From: Hofstenia miamia
Taxonomy: Eukaryota; Xenacoelomorpha; Acoela; Hofsteniidae
Assembly: GCA_900660155.1 (NCBI GenBank)
Contig: CABFPE010000121.1
Coordinates: 10,472 to 71,614, forward strand
Length of the DNA stretch: 61,143 bases
Reading direction: 5' to 3'
The notes under the pieces were generated by a model, which saw nothing but the letters and a program-made list of their open reading frames with translations, was not told the origin of the DNA and searched no databases. This document shows, piece by piece, positions 21,354 through 46,069 of the stretch (positions within the stretch are counted from its first letter, which is position 1; the number at the start of each line of letters is the position of its first letter). Both the position numbers and the translations under genes were made by a program.

Positions 21354-22346
21354 TTGTTAGGAAGTAGTCAATTAAGTTGTTTTGTCTTGTTGGACAGTCA
21401 GTATTTATACAACGAAAATCATATGTGGCACAAAATTCTCAACGTGTTGGAGAGGATAGATGCTAGGAGTGTCACAGAAGTAAATAGCTTAGTGTATGCA
21501 GGCGCATGGGAAGTGCTGAAGAATGTAGGCATGAACATGAAGAAGAAAAGGCAACAAGATAAGGGAGACAGAAAGCCAGCATGGGAATAAAGTGGCAATG
21601 ATTAGGCAGCAAATAGGGAAGATCAGGACAAGTAAGGCGGTGCAGGACAGCTGCAGGGTAGGTAAAGGGAAGACAATAGAAACTGCAAGAGAAGAGCTAA
21701 AGCAGAGACTAGTTGCAGAAGCTGAGAAACTAAGAAAATATAGGGCAAGAGCAAAGCAAACAAGAGACAACATGAAGTTTGAGGCTCAACAAGGACGATT
21801 CTACAAAGAACTAGACGCAGGAAAAAAGGCTACAGCTAGAGCAGGCGAGGATGCAGTAAGGTTCTGGGAGAATATATGGGGAAGTGAGGGATCAGCGATA
21901 GAGAGTGAGCAGATGCAGAAGAGGTTTAGACAAGAAGAAGAAGCAATCACAACTGCAAAGCTAAAAGAAGCTCTAAAGAAGATGAAGAATTGGAAGGCGC
22001 CAGGCAGAGATGAGGTACATGGGTATTGGATGAAGAAGTTCACTAGTGTTCATGAGAGACTAGCAGTGGGAAGGACATTTCTGATACAGAAGGACCCAAA
22101 GAAAGGCAGTGAATCAAGAAACTTCAGGCCAATAACATGGCTGCCAACAACGTGGAAATCGCTAACTTCTGTGATTTCAAGTAGGCTGGCATGTTACTTA
22201 GAACAGAATAGGTTGATACCAGAGGAGCAGAAGGGATGTAGGACAAAGACAAGAGGATGCAAAGATCAGTTGTTGATAGACCAGGCAGTGGTGAAGAATT
22301 GTAGAAGTAAGACAAAATTATTCCCAAAACAACGCCACTTCCACTA
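21354..22346 (+). mobile_element. Fragment of a non-LTR retrotransposon related to the R2/R4/NeSL-type group
   Basis: Two frames (21354-21590 and 21592-22347) give a lysine-rich linker with RYRARAK-like and FEAQQGRFYKEL strings, then NWKAPGRDEVHGYWMKKF, VGRTFLIQKDPKKG, NFRPITWLPTTWK, and EEQKGCRTKTRGCKDQLLID. These are the RT0-RT2 blocks of the group carrying a restriction-like endonuclease (LIQKDPKKG and EQKGCR are distinctive). The frame collapses right after KDQLLIDQAVV, so the palm with the catalytic YADD is missing. Base composition is richer in G and A than the surroundings, suggesting a more recent arrival than neighbouring LINEs. Confidence 0.75.
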
Positions 22347-23106
22347 AAACCCAGTATCTAAATGCGACAAACAGCAACCTATAATTTAACTTTCTTTGTT
22401 GAAATTTCTTCATTTCTTATACCCAAAATTTGAAAGATTGTAACTCAGTCAATATTTAACCGATTTTCATGAAGTAAAGTTTTTTAGAAAGAGCATCAAA
22501 AACTCTACATGGCCGTGGTAATTAAATTTTAATTTTTTTAAGGGAGATATCGGTCAACAGGGTGGTTTAGGTTGGAATGCGAACTTCTCAGCCTCCAACT
22601 TGTTTATCATTTAACAGTACGATATACCAATATTAAAGATTTTTTGTAGAATACTGTCTCAAACTCCATTATAATAATTACAAAAATATCTCAAGCGCCT
22701 CTATAATATTAAAAATTTTTATCTGAAACACCACTATAATTATTTTTTTGATGTTGCTGCAGCCTGAACCAGCAAGGCTAAAAAGCTGAAATTTTAACCA
22801 AACAAAGAACAGTAGATTTAAGCACCACACCCAAAATTTCAAAAAACAAGTAAATACTGACTAAATGAGAGCCCAATGGCGCTGTGAATTCCCCTTTTGG
22901 CGTTTGAGATCAATATTGCTCGAAATTCCAGTTCCACAGCGCCATTATTATAATAATAATAATAATTTAGCCGCTGAAGGAATACACTACAAAAAAATAA
23001 AAACAAGTCAAGTTTTACGGCAGCTCAAGATCAGAGGTGATATTGGAGCCAAAAGAACTACCAAAATTGAAAATCTCTGTCATCAATGTACAGTAGACAG
23101 GATGAA
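22347..23106. other. No gene; degenerate repeats related to GCGCCATTATAAT
   Basis: Units resembling CTCCATTATAAT, GCGCCTCTATAAT and CACCACTATAAT occur at about 22667, 22696 and 22728 with roughly 30-bp spacing. At 22875-22945 an imperfect inverted pair (GGCGCTGTG / CACAGCGCC) is followed by an (ATA)n run. Confidence 0.45.
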
Positions 23107-24010
23107 TTAAGGACACATTGAGGTAGGCCATTGATAGGCACCACTAAAGACAAGAGCAGAAGAAGAAATAGACAAATTGTTTTTTACACACTTACGACGA
23201 TTGGACAGGTAAAACTGGCAGGGTTTGATGAAATCAGCATTAAAGCCAAATAAACATAATTTGTCAAGAAGGATAGAATGAGGGAGCCGATCAAAAGCTT
23301 TAGAAAAGTTAAGAAAGATAATGCAACCAGGATCATTACGATCAGAGTGGAAACAGCAGTTTCCAATTAAAGTGAGCAAGTTAGTAACGGTAGAACGACC
23401 CGGAAGGTTACCATGTTGAAAAGCGGAGAAGAGGTGACGAATTTTAGGGACCACATAATGAAAGACAAGACACTCAAAGATGATTGACAACTTTGTATGA
23501 GGCAAATTAGTGGGGAGATGGCAGGAGTACCAGGACAGAGAGAGACAGGATCGGAAAAATTCAAGGGGAAATAGGCATTAGAAGCGATCAGCTTTCTCCA
23601 GATCCGAGTAAGCAGAAAAATGGTTCCAATTCTAGCTGGGAAGGTCAGGTTTGGAATGCAGGGAACGCAAGAAAGCATAAAAGTCTTGAAGAGATCCAGA
23701 TGAGAAGCTGGACAAAAGAGACTTTGTCGAGTTCCATGAAGTTGATTACGTCTTCTGTGAGAGAAGAGAGTTTCGAAGAATCGGAAGGACAGTAAGGGAT
23801 GAGAGAGCAGCATTTAGAGATACAAAGTCACTGTTAGATTGAGCATATTGAGGAGTGACCGGACAAGCAGATGGGGTAATAGAATTGACAGACAGGCTGA
23901 AGTAAACAAATGAGTAATCAGAAGGTTCGACCAGAACAGGAACCACAAAAATACGAACAGGGTGAGGGCACAAAACCAAGTCAATGTGGGAGGAGTGGGA
24001 AGTAGGAGAA
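23107..24010 (-). mobile_element. LINE relic: endonuclease C-terminus plus RT N-terminal half
   Basis: Minus strand: near 23979-23890 an endonuclease end (LCPHPVRIFVVPVLVEPSDYSF, compare the usual SDH). Then a linker, then RT blocks in shifting frames: FECLVFHYVVPKIRH, QHGNLPGRSTVTNLL and FLNFSKAFDRLPHSILLDKL (first catalytic region; the Asp of the usual LDFSKAFD is replaced by Asn). Several frameshifts. The copy stops before the YADD motif. Confidence 0.7.
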
Positions 24011-24084
24011 AATACCAGTTGTTTAAGAGAAAAGCGGATTCACATTAGAGTTAATTCCATGAAGATGTCACTAAAATACAGTAA

Positions 24085-24720
24085 AACTTAATGACGAATA
24101 TAATGTCGATATAGTCCCCCTAGTCGGCCCTCTCCTATTCATATTTTACATGGCCGATCTTCATGCCAAGAAGTCTTTTATTGTAAAATATGCAGATGAC
24201 AGTAATTCCGGGGTTCGCATTAAAAAGAGCTGTACTTCCATAACCACAGATGCTCCACTGATTGCGCATTTTTGTGAGGATAACATACTTTCTCTAAACA
24301 AATAGAAATCTCAACAAATGATTATATCTAGCTAACGTACACGCCCCACTTACCCCCTACCTGATGGCATACCAAGCGTGAATTCAATTCGGTTCATGGG
24401 AGTAAATATTGAACCCAACCTTAGCTGGAACCGATATTTTGACTCAATTTGCAGAAAAACTGTTTCTCGGCTAACAGTGCTAAGACAATTGGCCCCGTCA
24501 TGCCCTGAAAATGTTTCGAATTCCATAACTAGAGCGTCGACTAATGTTCACCAGCACTGACCAGTGCTACGGCAACCAATTTATTAAAAGGCCAAGGTAT
24601 TCTCGACAGAGCTGCTAGTATCACTACTACAGTCCGGTGGGAAAGTTTCTCCCTACTGTTTGGCCCAGCGCAACAGCCTGACCGTGCATGCGAAGTAATT
24701 CATACTCTGTACTGTAAAAC
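24085..24720 (+). mobile_element. LINE relic: RT palm end and thumb
   Basis: Plus-strand reading: VGPLLFIFYMADLHAKKSFI, VKYADDSNSG (catalytic YADD intact), ITTDAPLIAHFCEDNILSLN, then FMGVNIEPNLSWNRYF and RKTVSRLTVLRQL. It has in-frame stops. It lies head to head with the minus-strand relic just before it and may be a different copy of a related family. Confidence 0.65.
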
Positions 24721-24954
24721 TGATTAGTGTAAAATTTTATTTGTACGCTTTGTTATTTCCCCTACCCTTTATCTCTCTCTATTTAGTGGATCATTAGTAA
24801 TAGAACAGAAAAACTGTTGATTCAATAATTAGTTGCATATTCTATTTATACGAATTATTTGAGCAGCATAATTGAAAAACGTACACAAGCATAACCTTTC
24901 GCAGCCACACTTGCACATTGCAATTCATAGTAAAAAATTGCCACTCATTTTAGA

Positions 24955-25190
24955 AAGAATTTGGGATTTTACTTTAGAGGATCCACTTGTAATGACGTCA
25001 TAAGATAATTGAACTAACCCTAACCCCAACCCCTCACCCAAAACTTAAACGTCTTGCAAAAAATAACCAACATGATGAAATACAATGCAATTTTAATGGT
25101 ATGGGTGTAGGGTTAAGGTTAGAGTTCAATACCTATTTTATGACGTCACTTGAACTGGGTTCTCTAAAGTAAAATAACGCCAAGAATTTT
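24955..25190. mobile_element. MITE with long imperfect inverted repeats, copy 1
   Basis: 24955-25028 pairs with 25112-25190 (shared strings TTTTACTTTAGAG, TGACGTCATAA and AACTAACCCTAACCCC). No coding content. TGACGTCA occurs in each arm (24993 and 25141). It is related to the element at 25245-25468. Confidence 0.6.
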
Positions 25191-25244
25191 TACACATACT
25201 AAAATATTATACACAGTGACAAAAAATCCATGAAACAGTGTGGA

Positions 25245-25468
25245 GGCGTTATTGTACTTTAGGGGACCCAGTTTGAGTGACGTCATAAAATGGGTATTAA
25301 ACTAACCTTAACCCTACTCCCCAATCAATGCAATTATATTGCATTTCATCTTGTTGATTAATTTTTTGCAAAACACCCAAGTATTGGGTGAGGGAATGGG
25401 GTTAGGGTTAGTTTTATACCCATTTTATGACGTCACATAAACTGGGTCCCCTAAAGTACAATAACGCC
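25245..25468. mobile_element. MITE with about 70-bp near-perfect terminal inverted repeats, copy 2
   Basis: 25245-25314 and 25399-25468 are inverted complements with about four mismatches (outer end GGCGTTATTGTACTTTAGGG). Total 224 bp, so it would fold into one long hairpin. Each arm has TGACGTCA (25278 and 25428) and a CCCTAACC-like string. No clear target duplication is visible. Confidence 0.75.
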
Positions 25469-28400
25469 ACTGAATGAATATTTTCATGAACAGTAGCTGA
25501 GCTTGCGATAAGAAAAATTAATTAAAACACCATATATCACTAGATTGCTTATAAGCATGAATTACTGAATAATAACGTTAAACATTTTATAACTAAAATC
25601 GAGCATAAACTTAAATATTTTTTACTAAAACCATTTTATACACAATATTTTTGAAGCAAAACAATTTACATATGGTTAACCAACAAAAAATGAAATTTTC
25701 CAATTTAGAAAATGTCTTACTCCAACGTCGCGCAGCCGAAAAATGTTGACAATAATAATATCGTAAAAGTAATAATTAAAAATTAGGTTCTGTATCACTT
25801 TTTTCCAAATTTCATTTTACCAAATAGCACATCATTAATTCTAAGACTCTAAACAAGGTTTTCAAGTCGAGTTCAAGTTTGAGTGTTTTCAAGTCGAGTT
25901 CAAGTTTAAGTATTTTTTAAAGAATATTCTGGGTTCAATTGAGTTTTTAAATTTGGAGTTCTTTATATAAAAAAATTCTTAATATTTCTATAATTTTTTG
26001 CGATTGATAAGCAAATTATAATATTAAATATATGATATTTTCAATTGTGTATGAGGTCAAAAATTAATGATACCAGGTTTTTCTGATCAGGTTTAGCAAA
26101 CTCATTTGAGTTTAATTTTTTAGCATTCTGAGTACTCAAAAACTCTGATTGCAATCCAAAGAATATTTCACAGAAATTGTAATTTTGCATTAGAATGATT
26201 GATGATATTTCTTGAATTTAGCTGTAGTTTGAATAGTTTTCTATATACTGAGAGATAAGGAGAGAAGTTGCTGTAACCAATAGAAATATAAATGTGAATA
26301 CCTAGCAATATTTCCCATTGTGTGAAGCATAGAACAAATTATTTTACATCAAATCATTCTATTCTATCAAAATGAAGATATAGCTACATTGCTTGCATTA
26401 TACATCATAAGTGCAATTTCTATTCAGTTAAATGAAATTCTCTGTAAAAAAAATCTTAAATTGAATAATTTTTTTATTATAAATATGTAGAAGTATAGCC
26501 AGCAGATGATAATATTGTTAAAAAAGAATCAGACTAAAAATACTATGCTTAATGTCTTAAGCAGTGATTTGTATTAATTTGTTTTTTTCCAAAATTAATT
26601 AATTCACTTTATGGTATTGCTTTATTTAAACTTATGATTTTTTTTTAAAATTCATCAGCCATTTTAATAGTGAGCAAAGTGAATACAAACTACATTATAC
26701 ATATATAACTTTTCTTCTTGAAATTTTTGTCCCTGAGATAATTTACCTGAAAACATGGAAGCCATGGGTGAGGAGTGCCACATATAGAACCCATCATATT
26801 AAAGAAAACAAATTCAGCACAACAACATAAAGCTTAGAGTTTACATTTTAGCATGTATAACCTGAAGTAACTTAGTACAGGCCTTTAGATTATCTATTCT
26901 TATAAACTTACCCTACTACTAAGTTTGCAATGTGTTTTAATTTTGCCTATGTCAATTTCTTAATAGTTTTGGTTTTCTTAGCAATTGTAAAACCTAATTT
27001 ATAAACAAAAGGTTTGTATGGTCTCTCCATTGGTCTTGGAGGCTACATAATGTTTACTTAACTTGGTTTTGGATAAGAATTCATTTAACCCTTGATAGAT
27101 AGTATTTATTTGTTAATTATTTTAGGTAAGTAAATGTACAAGAATTCAAAAACTTCAATTATGTATTTCAATTTGCAGTTCAAAATCTATGATGGTTTGA
27201 TAAATGAAAACAACTAAATATATTTTATTTAATCATATTAGATAGATTTAATAAATAATTTATATTAATTAGTTACTAATCACAACAACATATCCTATTA
27301 GGGATAACTACCTCTACATTTAGTTAAAGTAGCAGAACTGCATAATATCATAAAAGACTTTTGAAACTTAATTAACAAATCAGGTACATGTAAAGATGAA
27401 TTGATTAGCAAGCTATCATCAATGTAAAGTTGATCATCATCAACTGGGATAGGGCCTGCACTGGGCATGGACAAAAGTGTAGTAGCCTTGTTTTCTATAC
27501 TACAGGCATTAGCTGGGCATCTGTGCTCTGCATGAATTTTTATTTGAGGATCTAAAATCTAAAATCAAGAATAACCTGTAAAGCATTCAGCTTTTCTTTG
27601 CACTTCTCCCCCTGAATTAGTTCTATGATATTATTGAGTATCTGAACCTGACTGCAAAGAAATAACTCCCCTTCCAGTTGCATTATAACTTCAGGACAAC
27701 ACTGAAAAACATTGTAATGAAACATAATTCCTGCATTTACTTGTTGTACAGTAAATAAATAAGTATTTAAATTCTTAGTATTTTTTATTCTTCAGTTTTG
27801 AGGTGTTGCAGAAATATGTAAAGTTCTGGGAATATGATGTAAACCATCATAGAAATATACATTAAAATTAAAATTAAACTTAAAATTTATATATATATAT
27901 TGATGGCTATGAAAGTTTAAGTAAGTTTCTTTTTAATAGCACAGTTGAAGGTTATTTTGTTGCATCATGCAAATTTAGTCAAAAAAACATATAGCTACAG
28001 GCATAATGCACTTAGAATATGGACATTGACAAATCAATGGGCCTATTTTAATAAGTACAGGCTATGGAACAGGGCTTTTCTCAATACAATCAGGTACATC
28101 ACTATGATAAATATTGTTGAATGCTGTACTGAGATCAAGTAAGTCAACAGGGCAAGTAAACAGGAATAATCTGTCTTTAATGGAGAAACATTGTTTTTAA
28201 TAAACAATTTATTACTTAATTTATACAGCTTTCATTAGACTTTCCTCTTGATTTAGAAATTACTAAGTTATATTTGTGCAGTATTTTCTTTCTCATAAAT
28301 TCTTTCATAATATATATTAGATAGGCTAACTAAGATATGATTAAAAACAATAATTAGTGACAATTTTCACTCCCCAATAACTTAAGGTACATTATGAAAC

Positions 28401-28993
28401 AATATAAGATCCCATAATATTTTTTTTGAACTTAATTGTTAGAAAATGCATTAATTAGTATTTAGTTCATCAATACATAATTTTCTTCCCCAAAAAACTC
28501 TTTCAAAATATTAAATGTCTCATAATATTAGGGTACACTTCGCCCATTATTAGTTCTAAATCAAAAAGATGTGTTTCTTTTCTTCTCATAAAAGAAACAT
28601 TTCCCATTCACCTAACTGTGGCATTGCTAAATATGAACACATTTTCTATTTCAAGGGATTTTGAATCTGCCAATGTAGTGTACTATTATTCTAATAGGTG
28701 ACACTTTGAACAGTGAAGAGCTTAAAACGCTTACCTACATTTTTGAAAATTGCAACAATCCACTTTGACTGATTTTCAGTCAAATATCAGTATGTTGGTG
28801 TCGGGAAAAGAGAATAAAATTTTAAAAAATAAAATTTCGACAATCTGATTATAATAGCAGTTAGTCACTCCTGAAGGCGTCGATTACGATATAATTAGAT
28901 TAATTTTACATTTTCTTCATTGTGAATTTTTAGTAATGTATTTTAGTTATAGTATATATATGTTGCAATGGTGCTGAATAACTGTATGCAGAA
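25469..28993. other. No gene seen
   Basis: AT-rich and apparently non-coding. A two-unit tandem repeat of about 28 bp (TTTTCAAGTCGAGTTCAAGT) lies near 25857-25915, and a short (TA)n at 27888-27900. Confidence 0.5.
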
Positions 28994-43324
<14,331 letters not shown>

Positions 43325-43463
43325 TTTTTAGTGTATTGATGTGAATAGATGCTTTTAAACACATAGATTCATAGGACGAGTTTCAAGTACATATTTGTTT
43401 AGGAATTTCAATCTATCTTTATGAATTTACAACATAAATTTACAATGTGGCAACTCATTACAC

Positions 43464-43469
43464 AATAAA
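43464..43469 (+). terminator. Poly(A) signal of the USP gene
   Basis: AATAAA 140 bases after the stop codon, followed by T-rich sequence. Confidence 0.6.
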
Positions 43470-44930
43470 ACTATTTTTATTATGTTTTTAAAAGCTAAGG
43501 TTTAAAGTGCTTTAATGTAATAATTGACTTTACTTAAAACGACGGTGTGTACATATATATATGGTGTCCGCGCTGCCTGGAAATCTGGAACTGCCTTGAC
43601 AAAGTTAAAATGTTCCAATCAAGACAAAAGAAGTTATAATTAAAATTTAATTATTAGCCTAGCATGGTTAATTGAATTACAATGGAAATTGGAAATATAA
43701 TCAAACCATTATACAAAAAAGAGATATGGATTAATTTCCATGTACAATTACATTTCATAATAAGAATTAAATTTATAATACATTGCAGGGCTTTCTATTG
43801 TGTCAATCATTCATAATGAAGAAAAAACGAAATACACACTATTATTAAACACATAAATCCTTATTTAATTAAATTAATTTCACCATACTAATTATTTTTT
43901 GTGAAATTTTTATGCATTTATTTTTCAAGTTAATTATTCTGTACAAGGAAACGACTTCAACAGCATTTACTATATTAAAGAGCTAATAATTTGATTGGAG
44001 GGAAAATTATTACAGTATGACATTCAAAGGAGATGTTATGCTGTCTCCCCAACACGTTCAAAAAGCCTTTAACTAGTATGAACGTAGTTTTCATCACATT
44101 GCTTTACAAAGGGAGACCTCACGGATGAAGGAATGATTTTTATTGAATCTCTGAATTAAATGTGTGGATAGTAGTGGGTGGTGGGATCATCTCTTATGTT
44201 AGTGGGTTATAGTTGGATGATGGTGGGGTTGTACATAGCTCGTCAAGCAGACTATCAAGTGACCCAGATGCTAGTGTTTCAAAAGACATTGTCAAAAGAA
44301 AAACGAATTTGCGGAGACAAAATAATGATTTTATCTATCAATTTGAGGTGAACATATAGATTGACTAGCCAATAGAAATGCATGGAATTTTTATAGATGT
44401 CTATTGGTGAAAACTGATTAAATTACAACGATTGCAAATATTAATAATTAGAAACGCATGAAATTGTTTACAATGAAAAATAGCAATGCATTTGAAAGCG
44501 GAAATGTCGCCTTTTGCATGTAATGTATAGAAAAACTAATTAAATTTGTACATAGGCTAAGTAGTCAATAGAAATGGATGGAATTTATTATGGATAAGAA
44601 AAACGAAAATGGCATTTTTATACATAAACCATATTGAATTTCTCAGAAAAGTCTATATTCCATACACCTGTAATGTTTAACGAAATATGTCAAGTTTTGT
44701 ATTTCAGATAATAGTGGAAATAAATATTCAACTTTTCCTCTACATTTAGTTTTTACATATTTACAAAATTGCAAACCTTACAATAAGCAACGTATATGTA
44801 CAGTATTTACAAAATTAAACAATATATACAGCATAGACAAGGAAGAAAAATTAAAAGCTACAGAACAGTAAATAAAAAAGACAAAATAAAAATAATTTGC
44901 AGCTAGTAATTTCTCCAAACATTTGATTTA
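43470..44930. other. No clear gene; one orphan coding-like segment
   Basis: Mostly non-coding. 44238-44347 reads SSSRLSSDPDASVSKDIVKR with KTNLRRQNNDFIYQFE after a CATAG and before GTGAAC, so it could be an exon of an unseen gene or chance. A repeat shared with 45705-45870 is at 44414-44590. Confidence 0.35.
44414..44590 (+). repeat. Diverged repeat shared with 45705-45870
   Basis: Same order of strings in both: AAATTACAACGATTGCA, AATAGCAA.GCATTTGA, TTTGCATGT.ATGTATAGAAA, TTTGTACATAGGCTA, CAATAGAAAT. No coding content. Confidence 0.55.
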
Positions 44931-44944
44931 GTGTTTGCGAGTAG

Positions 44945-45373
44945 GTTCTCCTTCAGCGGTTTTTAAATCGATTATTGAACTACAACTCAAATACGCCTTT
45001 AAATTACAAACTCTTATTAATTAAAGGATGTATTCATCGAATATTTGACAATTGCAGCACATATAGAACAATTAACCAAGAAATAGGAAAACTTAAGATT
45101 GAATTAAAGAAGAATGAATATCCAAACAATTTCATAGATCGATATATTAAGAAATCATTAGAAGACATTTTAATTAAGAACAAAATCTCAAAAATCAATC
45201 AAACTAATTATGAACATTGTTTTAAGATCGAATATAGAGGACTGCACACTGAAAACATGATCAAAGAACTCAGAAAAATATCAGTAATTAAAGAAAAAGT
45301 TAGATTTATATATAACAATCATAAACTAAGAACGAAATTGCAATTAAAATTTATTAGGCTTTACTGCTGCTAA
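44945..45373 (+). mobile_element. Penelope-like element, RT C-terminal fragment
   Basis: From 44975: YNSNTPLNYKLLLIKGCIHR, then a long helical segment (YPNNFIDRYIKKSLEDI), then IEYRGLHTENMIKELRKI and FIYNNHKLRTKL. This matches my memory of the RT thumb and linker of Penelope-like elements before the GIY-YIG endonuclease. The endonuclease itself is absent. It ends at 45373 by TAA. Confidence 0.55.
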
Positions 45374-45660
45374 CATTCTTTAATTGCTTTAGATATTCTA
45401 TCCCAATAGCCACTTTCCGTATTTTGGATTTTATAAAGTTTTATGATAAGCCGCTGTCAAGTTCCACGCCCAGATAGTGAACTACTTTTGTTTGTGGAAT
45501 TGATTGATGAGCTTCCGAAACATGCTGTGATATTTGTTTTGCAACCGCATCCACCCTGACCCTGCGTGGACGAAAGATTATGAACTGTGTTTTTTCTCCT
45601 CATTTAATGTGTTTGTTTTACATAAAGTGCTTGCGTAATTTTTGTTTTCAAGATGCTTTG
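45374..45660 (-). mobile_element. LINE RT thumb fragment
   Basis: Minus strand: EKTQFIIFRPRRVRVDAVAK, then SIPQTKVVHYLGVELDSGL. Same blocks as at 19445-19864 but from a different, less AT-rich family. Truncated at both ends. Confidence 0.55.
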
Positions 45661-45704
45661 TTGCTTCGATTGGGTTGCTATTTCTATTTATGATACATAC
45701 ATAA

Positions 45705-45870
45705 ATTAAATTACAACGATTGCAGACATTAATCGTTAGAAACATTTTTTACAATGAAATAGCAACGCATTTGATAAATGATAAATGTATCCCTTTGCAT
45801 GTGATGTATAGAAAATAGAGAATGAAAATTTGTACATAGGCTAGCTGAGCAATAGAAATCCATGGAATTT
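45705..45870 (+). repeat. Diverged repeat, partner of 44414-44590
   Basis: Direct orientation, about 1.29 kb downstream of its partner, with the Penelope-like and LINE fragments between them. Confidence 0.5.
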
Positions 45871-46069
45871 CTTAAGATAAGATAATCTATATTCATTTGA
45901 ATTTTTTTACAATATTTCACTGATATTTCAAATGAATAGCGTCATTAGCTACTATGTACAATAAAAAAATGAATAATAACAAAAATAAAATATAAAACTA
46001 AAAAACACTGGCTACGGATAGCTTACTAATTTCGATTTATTGTATAGTCGTTCATTATTGTATAGTCAT

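Noticed and set aside
25010..25320. Telomere-like repeats (CCCTAACC strings)
   Set aside because: Only one or two units each, inside MITE arms and in inverted orientation; not a telomeric array.
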